A stretch of 64,000 nucleotides of DNA. Source: Acutalibacter sp. 1XD8-33. Its GTDB lineage: Bacteria; Bacillota; Clostridia; Oscillospirales; Acutalibacteraceae. The stretch lies in NCBI RefSeq assembly GCF_003612555.1, contig NZ_RAZF01000015.1, positions 1-64,000 of the forward strand. The letters are read 5' to 3'. Below, piece after piece: positions 34,631-43,444 of the stretch. Position 1 is the stretch's first letter. Each line of letters starts with the position of its first letter. The translations under genes and the position numbers were made by a program. The notes beneath the pieces are model-generated. The model was not told where the DNA came from and did no database searches. It saw nothing but the letters and a program-made list of their open reading frames with translations.

Positions 34631-35838
34631 ATGTTTGCAAAAATGTTTTCCCGACGCTTGTGGAACCGGGACTTTATCCTAGTGCTGCTGGTCTGCTCCA
34701 TCGCGTCCTACACCAACAGCATCTTTATTTCACTGCTGCCGGTCTATGTGCTGTACTTGGGCGGCACCAACGCCCTCACCGGCATGATGATGACCGGCCT
34801 GACCCTGCTGGGTATGGTCACCCGTGTCATTGTCGCGCCGCTGATCGACCGGATAGGCCGCAAGAAGCTGCTGGTCATCGGCAGTGGGCTCTACGCCCTG
34901 AACGCCCTGGCCTTCTGTTTCACCAAGGACTTGAACGTCCTGTTCGCCCTGCGGGTGCTCCACGGCTTCACCCAGGGCATCTTCTTCCCGGTGCCGCCCA
35001 CCATGGTAGCCGACATCTCCCCGGAGGACTTACTGGTGGACGCCATGGGCTTCTTCGGCATCAGCAGCTCTCTGGTGTTCGCGGTGACACCTACCATCGG
35101 CCTTGCCATCTACAACAACCTTGGCCCGGAGGCCATGTTCTGGTCAGCGGTGATTATGGGGCTTATCTCCTTTGCCCTGTCCCTGCCTATCAAAGAACAC
35201 TACCAGCGGCCTGCCCAGCCAGAGAAGAACGAACCCAGGCCAAAGACAGGCTTACGAAGACAGGCTTACGGCTGGACAAGGTATTCCTGACTCTGGTACT
35301 GCTGCCCTCCATGATAAGCCTGTTCATCTACGTGGGCAACGCCGCTGTCATGAGCTTCCTCACCCCCTGCGGCCTGGAGCGTGACATTGCGCAGATAAGC
35401 CTATACTTCCTGGTCAACAACCTTGCTGTCATCGTCTCCCGTTTGACGGTAGGCCGGGTGATTGCTTATGTGCCCAAGCGCACCTGCATCCTGTTCGGCA
35501 TTATCCTGTGCGGGCTGGGCACAGGGCTGATTGCCATTGCCTACAACCTGGCGCTGATGATGCTCTCCGCCGTGCTGGTGGGCGTGGGCATCACGGCGGT
35601 GACCCAGCTTTTGCAGGTGGAGGTCATGCTGGCCGTGCCCAGCGAGCGCCGGGGGCTTGCCAGTACCGCCTTTATGCTCATGGGCGACATCGGCAACGGC
35701 GCGGGCGCGGCAATCTGGGGCGCTGTCTCCGCTGGGGCGGGGTATGTGCTGACCTACGCGCTGGCGGGGGTGTCCACTCTGATGGGGTTGCCTGTTCCAC
35801 AGAGCGTATTGGAAAAAGCGCAAGTAAATTCAAAATAA
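34631..35838 (+). pseudogene. MFS transporter gene broken by a 14-bp tandem duplication
   Basis: A 12-helix major facilitator. ATG 34631 has GGGAGGGG upstream. The first half has the MFS signature LIDRIGRKKLLVIGSG, and the second half (from LDKVFLTLVLLPSM to the end) has six more helices. In between, AAGACAGGCTTACG occurs twice in tandem at about 35244-35271 and shifts the frame. Removing one copy gives a continuous PKTGLRLDKVFLTLV. Probably an efflux-type transporter; now inactive. Confidence 0.85.
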
Positions 35839-35845
35839 TAACACG

Positions 35846-35875
35846 AAAGCCGGTAGGATGCTCCTACCGGCTTTT
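35846..35875. terminator. Hairpin terminator between MFS and aldo/keto reductase genes
   Basis: A stem of 13 bp (35846-35858 with 35862-35874) around a TGC loop. The ends are A-rich on one side and T-rich on the other, so it may work in both directions between convergent genes. Confidence 0.8.
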
Positions 35876-35911
35876 CCATATCAATACATCCTCAAAACTT
35901 GTAAGCAAACT

Positions 35912-37033
35912 TTATCTGTCAAAATGCGCGGAAACTTCCTTCAGCTTCTCAATGATAGGCAAATGCTGGGGGCACATCTCCTCGCACTGGCCGCACCCAA
36001 TACAATCCTTTGCCGCGCCGAAACTCTTTGTCAGATTGGCATAGTTGGTGAAGTTCACCGTCCAGCCCTTCTCCTCCAGGTGCTCCCGCATATCCTCGTT
36101 ATAGAGGGAGAAATACTGGGGGATGCAAATCTTTTGGGGGCATCCCTCGGTGCAGTAGGAGCAGCCGGTGCAGGGCACAGCAATCTGGCCGTTGATGATC
36201 TCCCCGGCCCTCATCACCATGGCCTTCTCCTCATCAGTGAGGGGCTGGAAGTCCTCCATAAAGCTGAGATTGTCCTCCATCTGCGCAAGGCTGCTCATGC
36301 CGGAGAGCACCATCTTCACCCCCGGCAGGCTGGCGGCAAACCGGATGGCCCAGGAGGCCGGGGACAGGCTGGGGTCGTGGGCCCTGAACAGCGCCTCCAC
36401 CTCTGCGGGCACCTTCGCCAGGGTGCCGCCTTTCACAGGCTCCATGACCGTCACCCACTTGCCGTGCTTCACCGCTACGTCGTAGCAGGCTTTGGACTGT
36501 ATCCACTGGCTGTCCCAGTCCAGGTAGTTAATTTGTAGCTGGACGAACTCAATAAAGGGGTACTTGGTGAGGATCTCGTCCAGCAGTTCGGCGGTGGCGT
36601 GGAAAGAGATGCCCGCCGTTTTCACCAGGCCCGCCGCTTTCTTTTCTTTCAGCCAGTTGAAACAGTCGAACTGCTCATACTTGGGGTAACTGCCCGCCTC
36701 GATGCCGTGAAGCATATAGTAGTCGAAATACTCCACGCCGGTCTTGCGGAGCTGCTCGTTGAACACAGCGTCTCTGTCCTCCAGGGAGTTGAAGAAGCCG
36801 TTATGCAGCTTGCTTGCCAGGGTGAATTTGTCCCTGGGATAGCGGCTGGTGAGCACTTCCTTGACGGTGGGCTCGCTCTGGAACCCGCAGTACATCCAGG
36901 CGGTATCGAAGTAAGTAAATCCCTTTTCGATGAACAGGTCTACCATCTTCTTGACCTGCTCCACGTCGATTGCGCCCGCGTTTGCGGGGTCGGTGGTGGG
37001 CAGGCGCATGAGGCCGAAGCCAAAGTTTTTCAT
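35912..37033 (-). CDS. Ferredoxin-type aldo/keto reductase
   Basis: A 373-residue protein. An aldo/keto reductase TIM barrel occupies residues 1-280 (GFTYFDTAWMY with catalytic Asp/Tyr, LASKLH with Lys, DYYMLHGI with His). Two 4Fe-4S clusters follow: CTGCSYCTEGCP and CIGCGQCEEMCP. Such fused enzymes are common in anaerobic Clostridia, where electrons come from or go to ferredoxin; the substrate is unknown. A MerR-type promoter lies just upstream (37063-37093). Confidence 0.9.
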   Translation of the reverse strand: MKNFGFGLMRLPTTDPANAGAIDVEQVKKMVDLFIEKGFTYFDTAWMYCGFQSEPTVKEVLTSRYPRDKFTLASKLHNGFFNSLEDRDAVFNEQLRKTGVEYFDYYMLHGIEAGSYPKYEQFDCFNWLKEKKAAGLVKTAGISFHATAELLDEILTKYPFIEFVQLQINYLDWDSQWIQSKACYDVAVKHGKWVTVMEPVKGGTLAKVPAEVEALFRAHDPSLSPASWAIRFAASLPGVKMVLSGMSSLAQMEDNLSFMEDFQPLTDEEKAMVMRAGEIINGQIAVPCTGCSYCTEGCPQKICIPQYFSLYNEDMREHLEEKGWTVNFTNYANLTKSFGAAKDCIGCGQCEEMCPQHLPIIEKLKEVSAHFDR

Positions 37034-37062
37034 AGTGTGTACTTCCTTTCCAAATTTTCTCC

Positions 37063-37093
37063 ATTATACAAATTAGAGCCTACTCCATGTCAA
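37063..37093 (-). promoter_or_regulatory. MerR-type promoter of the aldo/keto reductase gene
   Basis: Minus strand: -35 TTGACA (37088-37093), 19-base spacer containing GGAGTAGGCTC, -10 TATAAT (37063-37068). The same geometry and TTGACATGGAG core as the promoter at 33304-33334, which suggests a shared MerR-family activator not coded in this window. Confidence 0.65.
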
Positions 37094-37096
37094 GCC

Positions 37097-38191
37097 CTAT
37101 TTCCCAAAATATCCGGCAATTTCCTCCATCCTCGCCTCCTGCTTCACATGGAAGGGGCACCGGCTCTCGCAGTGGCCGCACTTCAAGCAGTCGCCAGCGT
37201 GGAGGGGCAGCTTCTCATAGTGGCCTTTTGCCAGCTCGTCCCCAGCCAGAGCCAGGTCGTAATATTTGTTGATAAGCCCCACATTCAGCCCCTTGGGACA
37301 GGGCTGGCAATGGTTGCAGTAGACACAGATGCCCTCGGCGCTCTTGGGCGTGAACTCGCCAATAACGGAGTAGTCCCGCTCCTCGGGGGTTGAATCCACA
37401 TAATGCAGGGCAGTCTGCAAATCCTCCAGACTGCGTACACCCGGCAGCACGGTCAGCACGGCGGGACGGTCAAGGGCATACTGGATGCACTGGGTATGGG
37501 TGAGTGTCCGCCCAAAGAGAGAAGTCTTTTCGTCCAGCAGTTGGCCCCCAGCAAAGGGTTTCATGACGGAAATGCCCACGCCAGACTTCTCGCAATCCCG
37601 ATAAAGCTCCAGTCGCTCGGCGACCTCGCCCTTTGCATACTCCCCTTTCTGGTAGTCATAGGCCGGATTGATACTGAACATAAACAGGTCAACGAGGCCC
37701 GTGTCCAGCAGGCGGCGGGCGATTCTCGGCTCGTGGGAGGAGAAGCCCAGGTGCCGTATCTTCCCCTCTACCTTCAAGGACTTCATATACTCCCACACCC
37801 CGCCGGGAGCCAGGGCCTTGTCCAAGTCCTCGTGGGTGTCGATGCAGTGGAGATAGCCGAAGTCGGTGTAGTCCGTGCCGATGGTTTCAAAGTTCCAAGC
37901 AATCTGCTCTTTGATTTTCTGTAAGTCCTGCGTCCAGCCGTACTTGCCATTGCCGTACACCGCGCCGAAATGCATTTGGGTCAGCACCTTGTCCCTGCGC
38001 CCGGCGAAGGCTTTGGCGAAAGCGTAGAATGGCGGCTGATACGATGGGGCCAAATCAAAGAAATTGATACCGCTGTCAATGGCAGCGCTGACGATCTCCG
38101 CCGCCTTGTCGATGTCCTCGGGCAGGCTGCCGCCGCCCAGGCCGATGACGCTGATCTGTTCCTCCCCGTGGGGCAGTTTTCTGTATTCCAT
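37097..38191 (-). CDS. Second ferredoxin-type aldo/keto reductase
   Basis: A 364-residue protein with an aldo/keto reductase barrel (INFFDLAPSYQ, GYLHCIDTHEDLDKAL, GFSSHEPRIARRLLDTG) and two C-terminal Fe-S clusters (CVYCNHCQPCPKG; CLKCGHCESRCPF). It resembles the protein at 35912-37033 in architecture but is clearly diverged in sequence. ATG 38191 has AGGAGGAC upstream and follows the flavodoxin fragment by 12 bases, so the flavodoxin gene was probably its operon partner. Confidence 0.9.
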   Translation of the reverse strand: MEYRKLPHGEEQISVIGLGGGSLPEDIDKAAEIVSAAIDSGINFFDLAPSYQPPFYAFAKAFAGRRDKVLTQMHFGAVYGNGKYGWTQDLQKIKEQIAWNFETIGTDYTDFGYLHCIDTHEDLDKALAPGGVWEYMKSLKVEGKIRHLGFSSHEPRIARRLLDTGLVDLFMFSINPAYDYQKGEYAKGEVAERLELYRDCEKSGVGISVMKPFAGGQLLDEKTSLFGRTLTHTQCIQYALDRPAVLTVLPGVRSLEDLQTALHYVDSTPEERDYSVIGEFTPKSAEGICVYCNHCQPCPKGLNVGLINKYYDLALAGDELAKGHYEKLPLHAGDCLKCGHCESRCPFHVKQEARMEEIAGYFGK

Positions 38192-38203
38192 GCAAAGTCC
38201 TCC

Positions 38204-38462
38204 TTATTGCAATTTCTGTCCGGCCTCGCGCAGCTCCGCCAGCTTTTCCTCGGATTTATTCTCCTTGCCGTAGGCGGTGAAAATGCCCATGTCCTCCAGA
38301 TGCAGATAGTTGAGGAAAGACTGCTGGTACTCGTAGAACGCCCCGCAGTATACATGGTTGCTGCCGGAACTGAGGATCAGCGCCGCCTTTTTGAGATTTT
38401 TGGGCTTATCCAGCGCGTAAATGCGGTTGATGGCGCACTGTAACTGTCCGGTGAAACTGTGG
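38204..38462 (-). pseudogene. Flavodoxin/FMN-reductase-like gene, 5' part lost at a MITE
   Basis: The minus-strand frame reads FTGQLQCAINRIYALDKPKN, AALILSSGSNHVYCGAFYEY and LEDMGIFTAYGKENKSEE, then stops at 38204. This is the C-terminal part of an NADPH-dependent FMN reductase/flavodoxin-family protein. The N-terminal flavin-binding part is absent; the frame meets the MITE at 38463. It probably supplied electrons to the adjacent aldo/keto reductases. Confidence 0.72.
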
Positions 38463-38573
38463 TATAGTTAACGCAGTTCAAAAGAGACATTCTGCCTCTT
38501 TTGAACCAGGCGACAAAGCCGCCCAGCTTGAAAATCGGTATGTACTGATTTTAAAGTGCGTTTACTACTATAA
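38463..38573. repeat. MITE copy 1
   Basis: About 110 bp. The ends are inverted (TATAGTTAACGCA at the left, TGCGTTTACTACTATA at the right). Inside are two hairpins: TTCAAAAGAG/CTCTTTTGAA and an A/T-rich pair around CGGTA/TACTG. It matches copy 2 (43220-43323, opposite strand) over its whole length with moderate identity. It truncates the flavodoxin-like gene. Confidence 0.75.
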
Positions 38574-38657
38574 AACCATTCTATCACCAGAGAGGGAATA
38601 AATCAAATGCCTATGCGCTATACCATGGTATACTCAGAAAGCATATATCCGTTTTAC

Positions 38658-39581
38658 CTACTGTATGCTCTTCTTCACAAAATCCAGCGACAAGCGGATA
38701 GCCCGCTCCTCGTCTGCGCCGGAAAAGCCGTGCCCCGCACCCTCGATCTCCACCAGCTCCGCCGAGGGGAACACCTCCACCGCCCGGCGGGAATACTCGA
38801 TGGGCACCAACTGGTCGGCGGTGCCGTGGATGAGCAGCGCCGGGCCGGGGTAATTCTTTATCACATCGTAGATGTCAAAGGACATGGCGTCCTCGGCATA
38901 GATACGCCCCAGCAGCAGGCCCATGATCTCCTCGGTCTCCGGGATCTCCCGGCCCTCCATGCGCTTTTTCGCGTCGTCCTGCAAAACATAGGCCGGGAAA
39001 ATAGCCACCAGCCCCCGCACCTTCTCCGGCTGGGTGCCCGCCACATAGGAGGCCACAAAGCCGCCTTGGCTTTGACCGGCGAGGAAGATGTTTTGGCTGT
39101 CGATCTGCTCCATAGCCGTGAGGCCCCCCAGCACCACCGCCATGTCAGCCGCCTCGGTGAGTACGGACATTTCCGTGGTTTCGCCATCGCTCTGGATGTC
39201 ATTGCCCCCGCCGATGAAATCGAAAATATAGGCGGCAATACCATTCTGGGCAAAAACCTCCGCATAGGGCCGGTTATGGGCGCACTGCCCGCCAAAGCCG
39301 TGGGCCATAATAACTGCCGGGAATGGCCCCTCGCCTGCTGGCAGGTACAGCTCACCATAGATTTTCTTGTCATCGCGCTTAAAAGTCAAAATTTCCATTT
39401 TGCACTCTCCTTCAATTTGTGTTTTCTCTGGCTCGGCTGATTCGATCATTCCAGGTGTTTCCATGGAGGAAACAGGCTCTTGCCGGGACTCCGGCTGGGA
39501 TTCAAGCGGGGCCTTTTGCGCGGCACAACCGCTTAAACTGAACAGGCAGAGCGAAACCAGCACAGCAAAAACCCGCCTCAT
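38658..39581 (-). CDS. Alpha/beta-hydrolase lipoprotein
   Basis: A 307-residue protein. A lipoprotein signal peptide (VFAVLVSLCLFSLSGC, lipobox LSGC) suggests attachment outside the membrane. A Ser/Glu-rich linker precedes an alpha/beta-hydrolase fold with HGFGG (oxyanion), GQSQGG (nucleophile Ser), a late Asp in HGTADQLVP and His in GAGHGF. It could be an esterase or dienelactone-hydrolase-like enzyme. ATG 39581 overlaps the LysR stop by 4 bases. Confidence 0.85.
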   Translation of the reverse strand: MRRVFAVLVSLCLFSLSGCAAQKAPLESQPESRQEPVSSMETPGMIESAEPEKTQIEGECKMEILTFKRDDKKIYGELYLPAGEGPFPAVIMAHGFGGQCAHNRPYAEVFAQNGIAAYIFDFIGGGNDIQSDGETTEMSVLTEAADMAVVLGGLTAMEQIDSQNIFLAGQSQGGFVASYVAGTQPEKVRGLVAIFPAYVLQDDAKKRMEGREIPETEEIMGLLLGRIYAEDAMSFDIYDVIKNYPGPALLIHGTADQLVPIEYSRRAVEVFPSAELVEIEGAGHGFSGADEERAIRLSLDFVKKSIQ

Positions 39582-40456
39582 TCCTCCAGCTCCCGCAGCT
39601 TCACCAAAAACTTCTCCGCCGCTTTCGTGAACACCTGATACTTCTTCCACAGCATGAACATAGGCGAGTCGTTTTGCCGGGAGAGGGGCCGGAAACACAG
39701 CTTGCTGTCGCCGCTGGTGTTGATGATCTTGTCAAAAGACAGCGCATAACCCATGCCCTCCTCCACCATCAAGGAACCGTTATAGAGCAAGTTGAAGGTG
39801 CCCACCACGTTCAGTTTTTTCTGGTCGCGGCCCAGCCACTCTTTGGTGTCCTGGTCGCACATGGCCTGACGGGAGAGGATCAGGGGCTTGTCCCACAGCT
39901 GCTTGGGATCGATACTTTCCTGCCCGGCGAGGGGGTCGTCCCGGCGCATGAGCACGCCATAGTGCTCCGGGCAGGGTATCTGGATATACTCGTATTTAAT
40001 TTTGTCAAAATCCCCGAACACCACGCCGAAGTCGATGAGCCCGCCGTCCAGCTGCTCAATGACCGAGCACTTGTCCCCGCTGACCACATGGAAATGCACC
40101 CCCGACCATTCCTCCCGCAGGGCCTGTATAGCCCGCACCAGCACCCGCAGGCCGTCCGTCTCCCCGGCCCCCACAGTGATGTCCCCGGAAACAGGCTCCT
40201 CCGCCAAAGCGATCTCGTCCTCGGCCTTCTTCACCAGCTCCATGATTTCCTCGGCGCGCTTGCGCAAAATCATGCCCTCCTCGGTGAGGGTAATGCTCCG
40301 GCTGCCCCGAATGAAAAGCTGCTTGCCCAGCTCCGCCTCCATGTCTCGTATCTGCCGGGAGAGGGTGGGCTGGGACAGGTTCAGGGATTCCGCCGCCCGC
40401 AGGATATTCTGCTCCCTGGTCACGGCGAGAAAGTATTGCAAAACGCGAAGTTCCAT
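39578..40456 (-). CDS. LysR-type transcriptional regulator
   Basis: A 292-residue LysR protein. The N-terminal winged helix-turn-helix (RVLQYFLAVTREQNILRAAE, SQPTLSRQIRDMEAELG) is followed by a substrate-binding domain. It is the first gene of an operon with the lipoprotein hydrolase (ATGA overlap), so unlike most LysR genes it is not divergent from its partner. The 5' leader contains a hairpin (CGAACCG 40516-40522 with CGGTTCG 40528-40534). Confidence 0.9.
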   Translation of the reverse strand: MELRVLQYFLAVTREQNILRAAESLNLSQPTLSRQIRDMEAELGKQLFIRGSRSITLTEEGMILRKRAEEIMELVKKAEDEIALAEEPVSGDITVGAGETDGLRVLVRAIQALREEWSGVHFHVVSGDKCSVIEQLDGGLIDFGVVFGDFDKIKYEYIQIPCPEHYGVLMRRDDPLAGQESIDPKQLWDKPLILSRQAMCDQDTKEWLGRDQKKLNVVGTFNLLYNGSLMVEEGMGYALSFDKIINTSGDSKLCFRPLSRQNDSPMFMLWKKYQVFTKAAEKFLVKLRELEE

Positions 40457-40566
40457 TGAGGTTTCCTCCCTTAAATTGATTCATAAGAGTTTTTCCCGAA
40501 CTTTTCGGAGAAAAGCGAACCGTTTCACGGTTCGAGGAAAAACTTGGAATGCATACCCCGTGTGCA

Positions 40567-40655
40567 TTTTATCATAGCAGAAAGTGCTATACCTGTCAAG
40601 CATACCGTGATACAGCATCAAAGCATTTGCTTTTCCGGTTTCAGCGGATTATAAT
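40567..40655. promoter_or_regulatory. Back-to-back promoters of the LysR operon and the DUF3737 operon
   Basis: Minus strand: TTGACA and TATGAT with a 17-base spacer (about 40571-40599) drive the LysR gene. Plus strand: TTGCTT (40627-40632), 17-base spacer, TATAAT (40650-40655) drive the small protein gene at 40683. They diverge from a 30-base region that could hold a shared operator. Confidence 0.6.
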
Positions 40656-40682
40656 AGGCCCATTAAGCAAGGGGGTGGCAAA

Positions 40683-40913
40683 ATGGGAGCCTATCAGACG
40701 AGAGAAGCCATTGAGCAGAACCTGCGGGACGCGGGCTGCGAGGAAAAGTGCATCCGGGAATTTATGCAAGACCTGGAGCAGGACAGGATGCAGGCCGGCC
40801 TGCGCCTTTTGAACCAGCACCGCCGGTTGCTGCTGGACGCTATGCACCGGGAACAGAAGCGTATCGACTGCCTGGATTATCTGCTCTATCAAATCAGGAA
40901 AAACAATATTTGA
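40683..40913 (+). CDS. Small conserved protein upstream of DUF3737
   Basis: A 76-residue helical protein (EAIEQNLRDAGCEEKCIREF, then a basic DAMHREQKRIDCLDYLLYQI). ATG 40683 has AGGGGGTGG upstream. It resembles small helical proteins found beside DUF3737 genes in gut Clostridia, but I cannot name a family. It is 21 bases upstream of the DUF3737 gene and probably cotranscribed. Confidence 0.7.
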   Translation: MGAYQTREAIEQNLRDAGCEEKCIREFMQDLEQDRMQAGLRLLNQHRRLLLDAMHREQKRIDCLDYLLYQIRKNNI

Positions 40914-40934
40914 CGCAGAAAGGAAGATATCATC

Positions 40935-41789
40935 ATGAAGCAAATCATTGAAAACAAGACCTTTGACGAGGAACGCGCCCTCTATAACAGCGACGGCTTG
41001 CTGCTGAAAAACTGCCGCTTCGACGGCCCAGCCGACGGCGAAAGCGCCCTGAAGGAGAGCCGCAATGTGGAGATGGAAAACTGCTTCTTCAATCTGCGCT
41101 ATCCCTTCTGGCATGACGATGGTGTAAAAATCACCGAGGCGGAAATGACCGAGATGTGCCGCGCCGCAATCTGGTACTCCCGGAACATGGAAATTGCCCA
41201 CAGCAAGCTCCACGGCATCAAAGCTCTGCGGGAGTGCGCCAACATCAAAATGCGTGGCTGCGACGTGATTTCCCCGGAGTTCGGCTGGTCTGTCCACGGC
41301 ATGGAAATGCTGGACACCACTGTGCAAGGCGAGTATTTCATGATGCGCTCCGACGATCTGCACTTTGACAACGTGACCCTCAAAGGCAAATACTCTTTCC
41401 AGTACATCGAAAATTCAGAGTTCGACAACTGCAATTTTGACACAAAAGACGCCTTCTGGCACGCAAAAAATATCACTGTAAGGGGCAGTACGGTCAAGGG
41501 CGAGTACCTGGCCTGGTACAGCGAAAACATCACGTTTATCAACTGCAAGATCATCGGCACCCAGCCCCTGTGCTACTGCAAGGGCCTCAAACTCATTGAC
41601 TGTGAAATGATCGACACCGATCTGAGCTTTGAGAAGTCGGAGGTGGAAGCCACCCTGACCGCGCCCATCGTCAGCATCAAGAACCCGCTCTCCGGGCATA
41701 TCTATGTACCCTGTGTGGATGAGATCATCCGGGACGATAAAGATTCTCAGGGCGAGATCATCGTGCAGTGCCAATGCCACTGCGCCTGA
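40935..41789 (+). CDS. DUF3737-family right-handed beta-helix protein
   Basis: A 284-residue protein with the DUF3737 pattern: short repeats of about 20 residues with Asn/Cys ladders (FDNCNFDTKDAFWHAKNITV, TFINCKIIGTQPLCYCKGLK), as in pentapeptide-like or pectate-lyase-like beta helices. Function not established. ATG 40935 has AAAGGAAG upstream. The next gene begins one base after its stop. Confidence 0.88.
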   Translation: MKQIIENKTFDEERALYNSDGLLLKNCRFDGPADGESALKESRNVEMENCFFNLRYPFWHDDGVKITEAEMTEMCRAAIWYSRNMEIAHSKLHGIKALRECANIKMRGCDVISPEFGWSVHGMEMLDTTVQGEYFMMRSDDLHFDNVTLKGKYSFQYIENSEFDNCNFDTKDAFWHAKNITVRGSTVKGEYLAWYSENITFINCKIIGTQPLCYCKGLKLIDCEMIDTDLSFEKSEVEATLTAPIVSIKNPLSGHIYVPCVDEIIRDDKDSQGEIIVQCQCHCA

Positions 41790-41790
41790 C

Positions 41791-42411
41791 ATGGGCTACC
41801 TGTTTCGCGGCATTTTGATTGGCCTGCTGTTCGGCGTGCCTGCCGGGGCCGTGGGAGCTATGACAGCCCAGCGGGCATATAGCAGCGGTCTGCGGTCCGG
41901 GCTGCTGACTGGGCTTGGCTCCTCGGTGGCGGATTGCTTATATGCCTGTGTGGGAACATTCGGACTTTCGCTTATTTCCGACTTTTTGTTGGCCCATCAG
42001 ACCATCATCAACCTACTGGGCGGAGCGCTTATCCTGGCGATGGGATTGGGGTTGCTGTTAAAGACAAACAGCGCAAACGCCCCTAAAGCCCAGAGCCCTC
42101 AAGGGGTAAAGCTGTTCCTGTCCTCTTTCGCGGTGGGCATCACGAACCCAGCGGCAATTCTGACCTTCCTGTTCGCGTTCTCCTGGTTTGGATTGGGGGA
42201 AGGGATGGGGGCGATGGACGGAACATTTCTGGTAACCGGCGTGTTTATCGGCACTTATCTCTGGTGGTTCACCTTGTCAGCGGGAGTTGTTGCGATAAAA
42301 AAGAAAATGGAGAAGTATAGCTTGCGGACGATAGAGAAGTGTTTTGGTGGTGTGCTGCTGGGATTCAGCCTGGTGATATTTGTCCGCATATTTATAGGTA
42401 TATTCCACTAG
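41791..42411 (+). CDS. LysE-family translocator
   Basis: A 206-residue membrane protein with about six hydrophobic helices. It has the LysE-type N-terminus (GVPAGAVGAMTAQRAYSSGL) and the conserved AVGITNPAAILTF motif in the middle. LysE-family proteins export amino acids or related compounds. It follows DUF3737 by one base and is probably translated by coupling. Confidence 0.85.
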   Translation: MGYLFRGILIGLLFGVPAGAVGAMTAQRAYSSGLRSGLLTGLGSSVADCLYACVGTFGLSLISDFLLAHQTIINLLGGALILAMGLGLLLKTNSANAPKAQSPQGVKLFLSSFAVGITNPAAILTFLFAFSWFGLGEGMGAMDGTFLVTGVFIGTYLWWFTLSAGVVAIKKKMEKYSLRTIEKCFGGVLLGFSLVIFVRIFIGIFH

Positions 42412-42429
42412 CAGGAAAGGAGAAATCAC

Positions 42430-42757
42430 ATGAAAAGACATATACAAAAGTTCTCAGCGCTCTTTTGAGTTTTACAATACTGTGTAGCTTGGGGCAGACC
42501 GCATTTGCCATAAGTTTCACCGATGTTAGCTCCTCTGCCTGGTACGCCCAGGCGGTTGGATATGTTTCAAAAACGGCTTGATGTCGGGCACCGGCGGCGG
42601 GAAATTCTCCCCCGGCACGCCCATAACCCGCGCCATGCTGGCAACCGTCCTGCACCGGATGGACAACTCTCCTGCTCCGAGCAGCTCTCACGGCTTTTCG
42701 GATGTGCCCCAGGGCGCCTACTACGAACAGGCTGTAGCCTGGGCGTTGAGGAATGGG
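42430..42757 (+). pseudogene. S-layer homology protein, 5' part with frameshifts
   Basis: ATG 42430 follows AAAGGAG. After a one-base loss in the A run of the first codons, the frame reads a signal peptide (KVLSALLSFTILCSLGQTAFA) and an SLH domain (FTDVSSSAWYAQAVGYVSKT). A second shift follows, then FSPGTPITRAMLATVLHRMD and SDVPQGAYYEQAVAWALRNG. Homology stops at about 42757 in the middle of the second SLH repeat. The sequence expected next begins at about 50985, so the gene appears split. SLH proteins bind cell-wall polymers. Confidence 0.78.
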
Positions 42758-42933
42758 ATCAAAGGAACGGCTGCACGGCCTGGATCTCAGCATGGTCTAT
42801 GTGGGCGATTTGCAAAAGAACACAGACGAATATCACGGTTACAGCATGACCGACGCGGATCATATGAAACGCATACTCCAGGCTGTGCCAGTAACACCCA
42901 GCAAATCCGCTTTTCTGGACGTGGGCTGCGGTC

Positions 42934-42950
42934 GAGTTGATTCTCAACTC
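42934..42950. repeat. 17-bp perfect hairpin insertion in the methyltransferase gene
   Basis: GAGTTGA, loop TTC, TCAACTC. Deleting exactly these bases turns the sequence into the expected GCGRGMCMKV in one frame. Same design (perfect arms, TTC loop) as the hairpin at 31607-31629. Confidence 0.75.
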
Positions 42951-43219
42951 GCGGTATGTGCATGAAGGTTGCCGCAGAATTGGGATATGCCAAAATGGAT
43001 GGCCTGGATTTGGACGAACGCCTATTGAACATAGCTCGGAAGAATATGCGCAAATTGCAGCTTAATGTGGGATGCATCCATGCTAACGCCGCAGACTTTG
43101 ACGGCTATGCCGCCGTGTTCTACTTTTACAATCCGTTTGGAAAGCCAGTATTCGAGAAGGTGATACAACGGCTTATCGAAAGTCAGAATAAGCGCGACCG
43201 GGATATTTGGGCCGTGTAC

Positions 43220-43323
43220 TATAGTAAACGCACTATAAAACCGGTAGATACCGGTTTTATAGTTGGGCTGCTACGCCGCCTGGTTCAAAAGAGGTAAAGC
43301 CTCTTTTGAACTGCGTTAACTAT
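43220..43323. repeat. MITE copy 2
   Basis: About 104 bp in opposite orientation to copy 1. The ends are TATAGTAAACGCA and TGCGTTAACTA. It contains a long perfect hairpin (ACTATAAAACCGGTA paired across a GA loop) and GTTCAAAAGAGG/CCTCTTTTGAAC. It separates two parts of the methyltransferase gene. Confidence 0.78.
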
Positions 43324-43444
43324 TACATCCGGTTTTTGGGGAGCTTTTCCAGCAAGCTGGGTTTGTCCAGGAAAAAGAGATCCATGATCACACGCGGGAT
43401 ACTGTTGCCAGAATCTACAAACTTTCGGAGAAGGGAGAATCAGA

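Noticed and set aside
34567-35838. A single 423-codon frame covering the MFS gene
   Set aside because: Its first half is in the wrong frame; the transporter's N-terminal helices are in another frame that starts at 34631. The gene is frameshifted, not intact.
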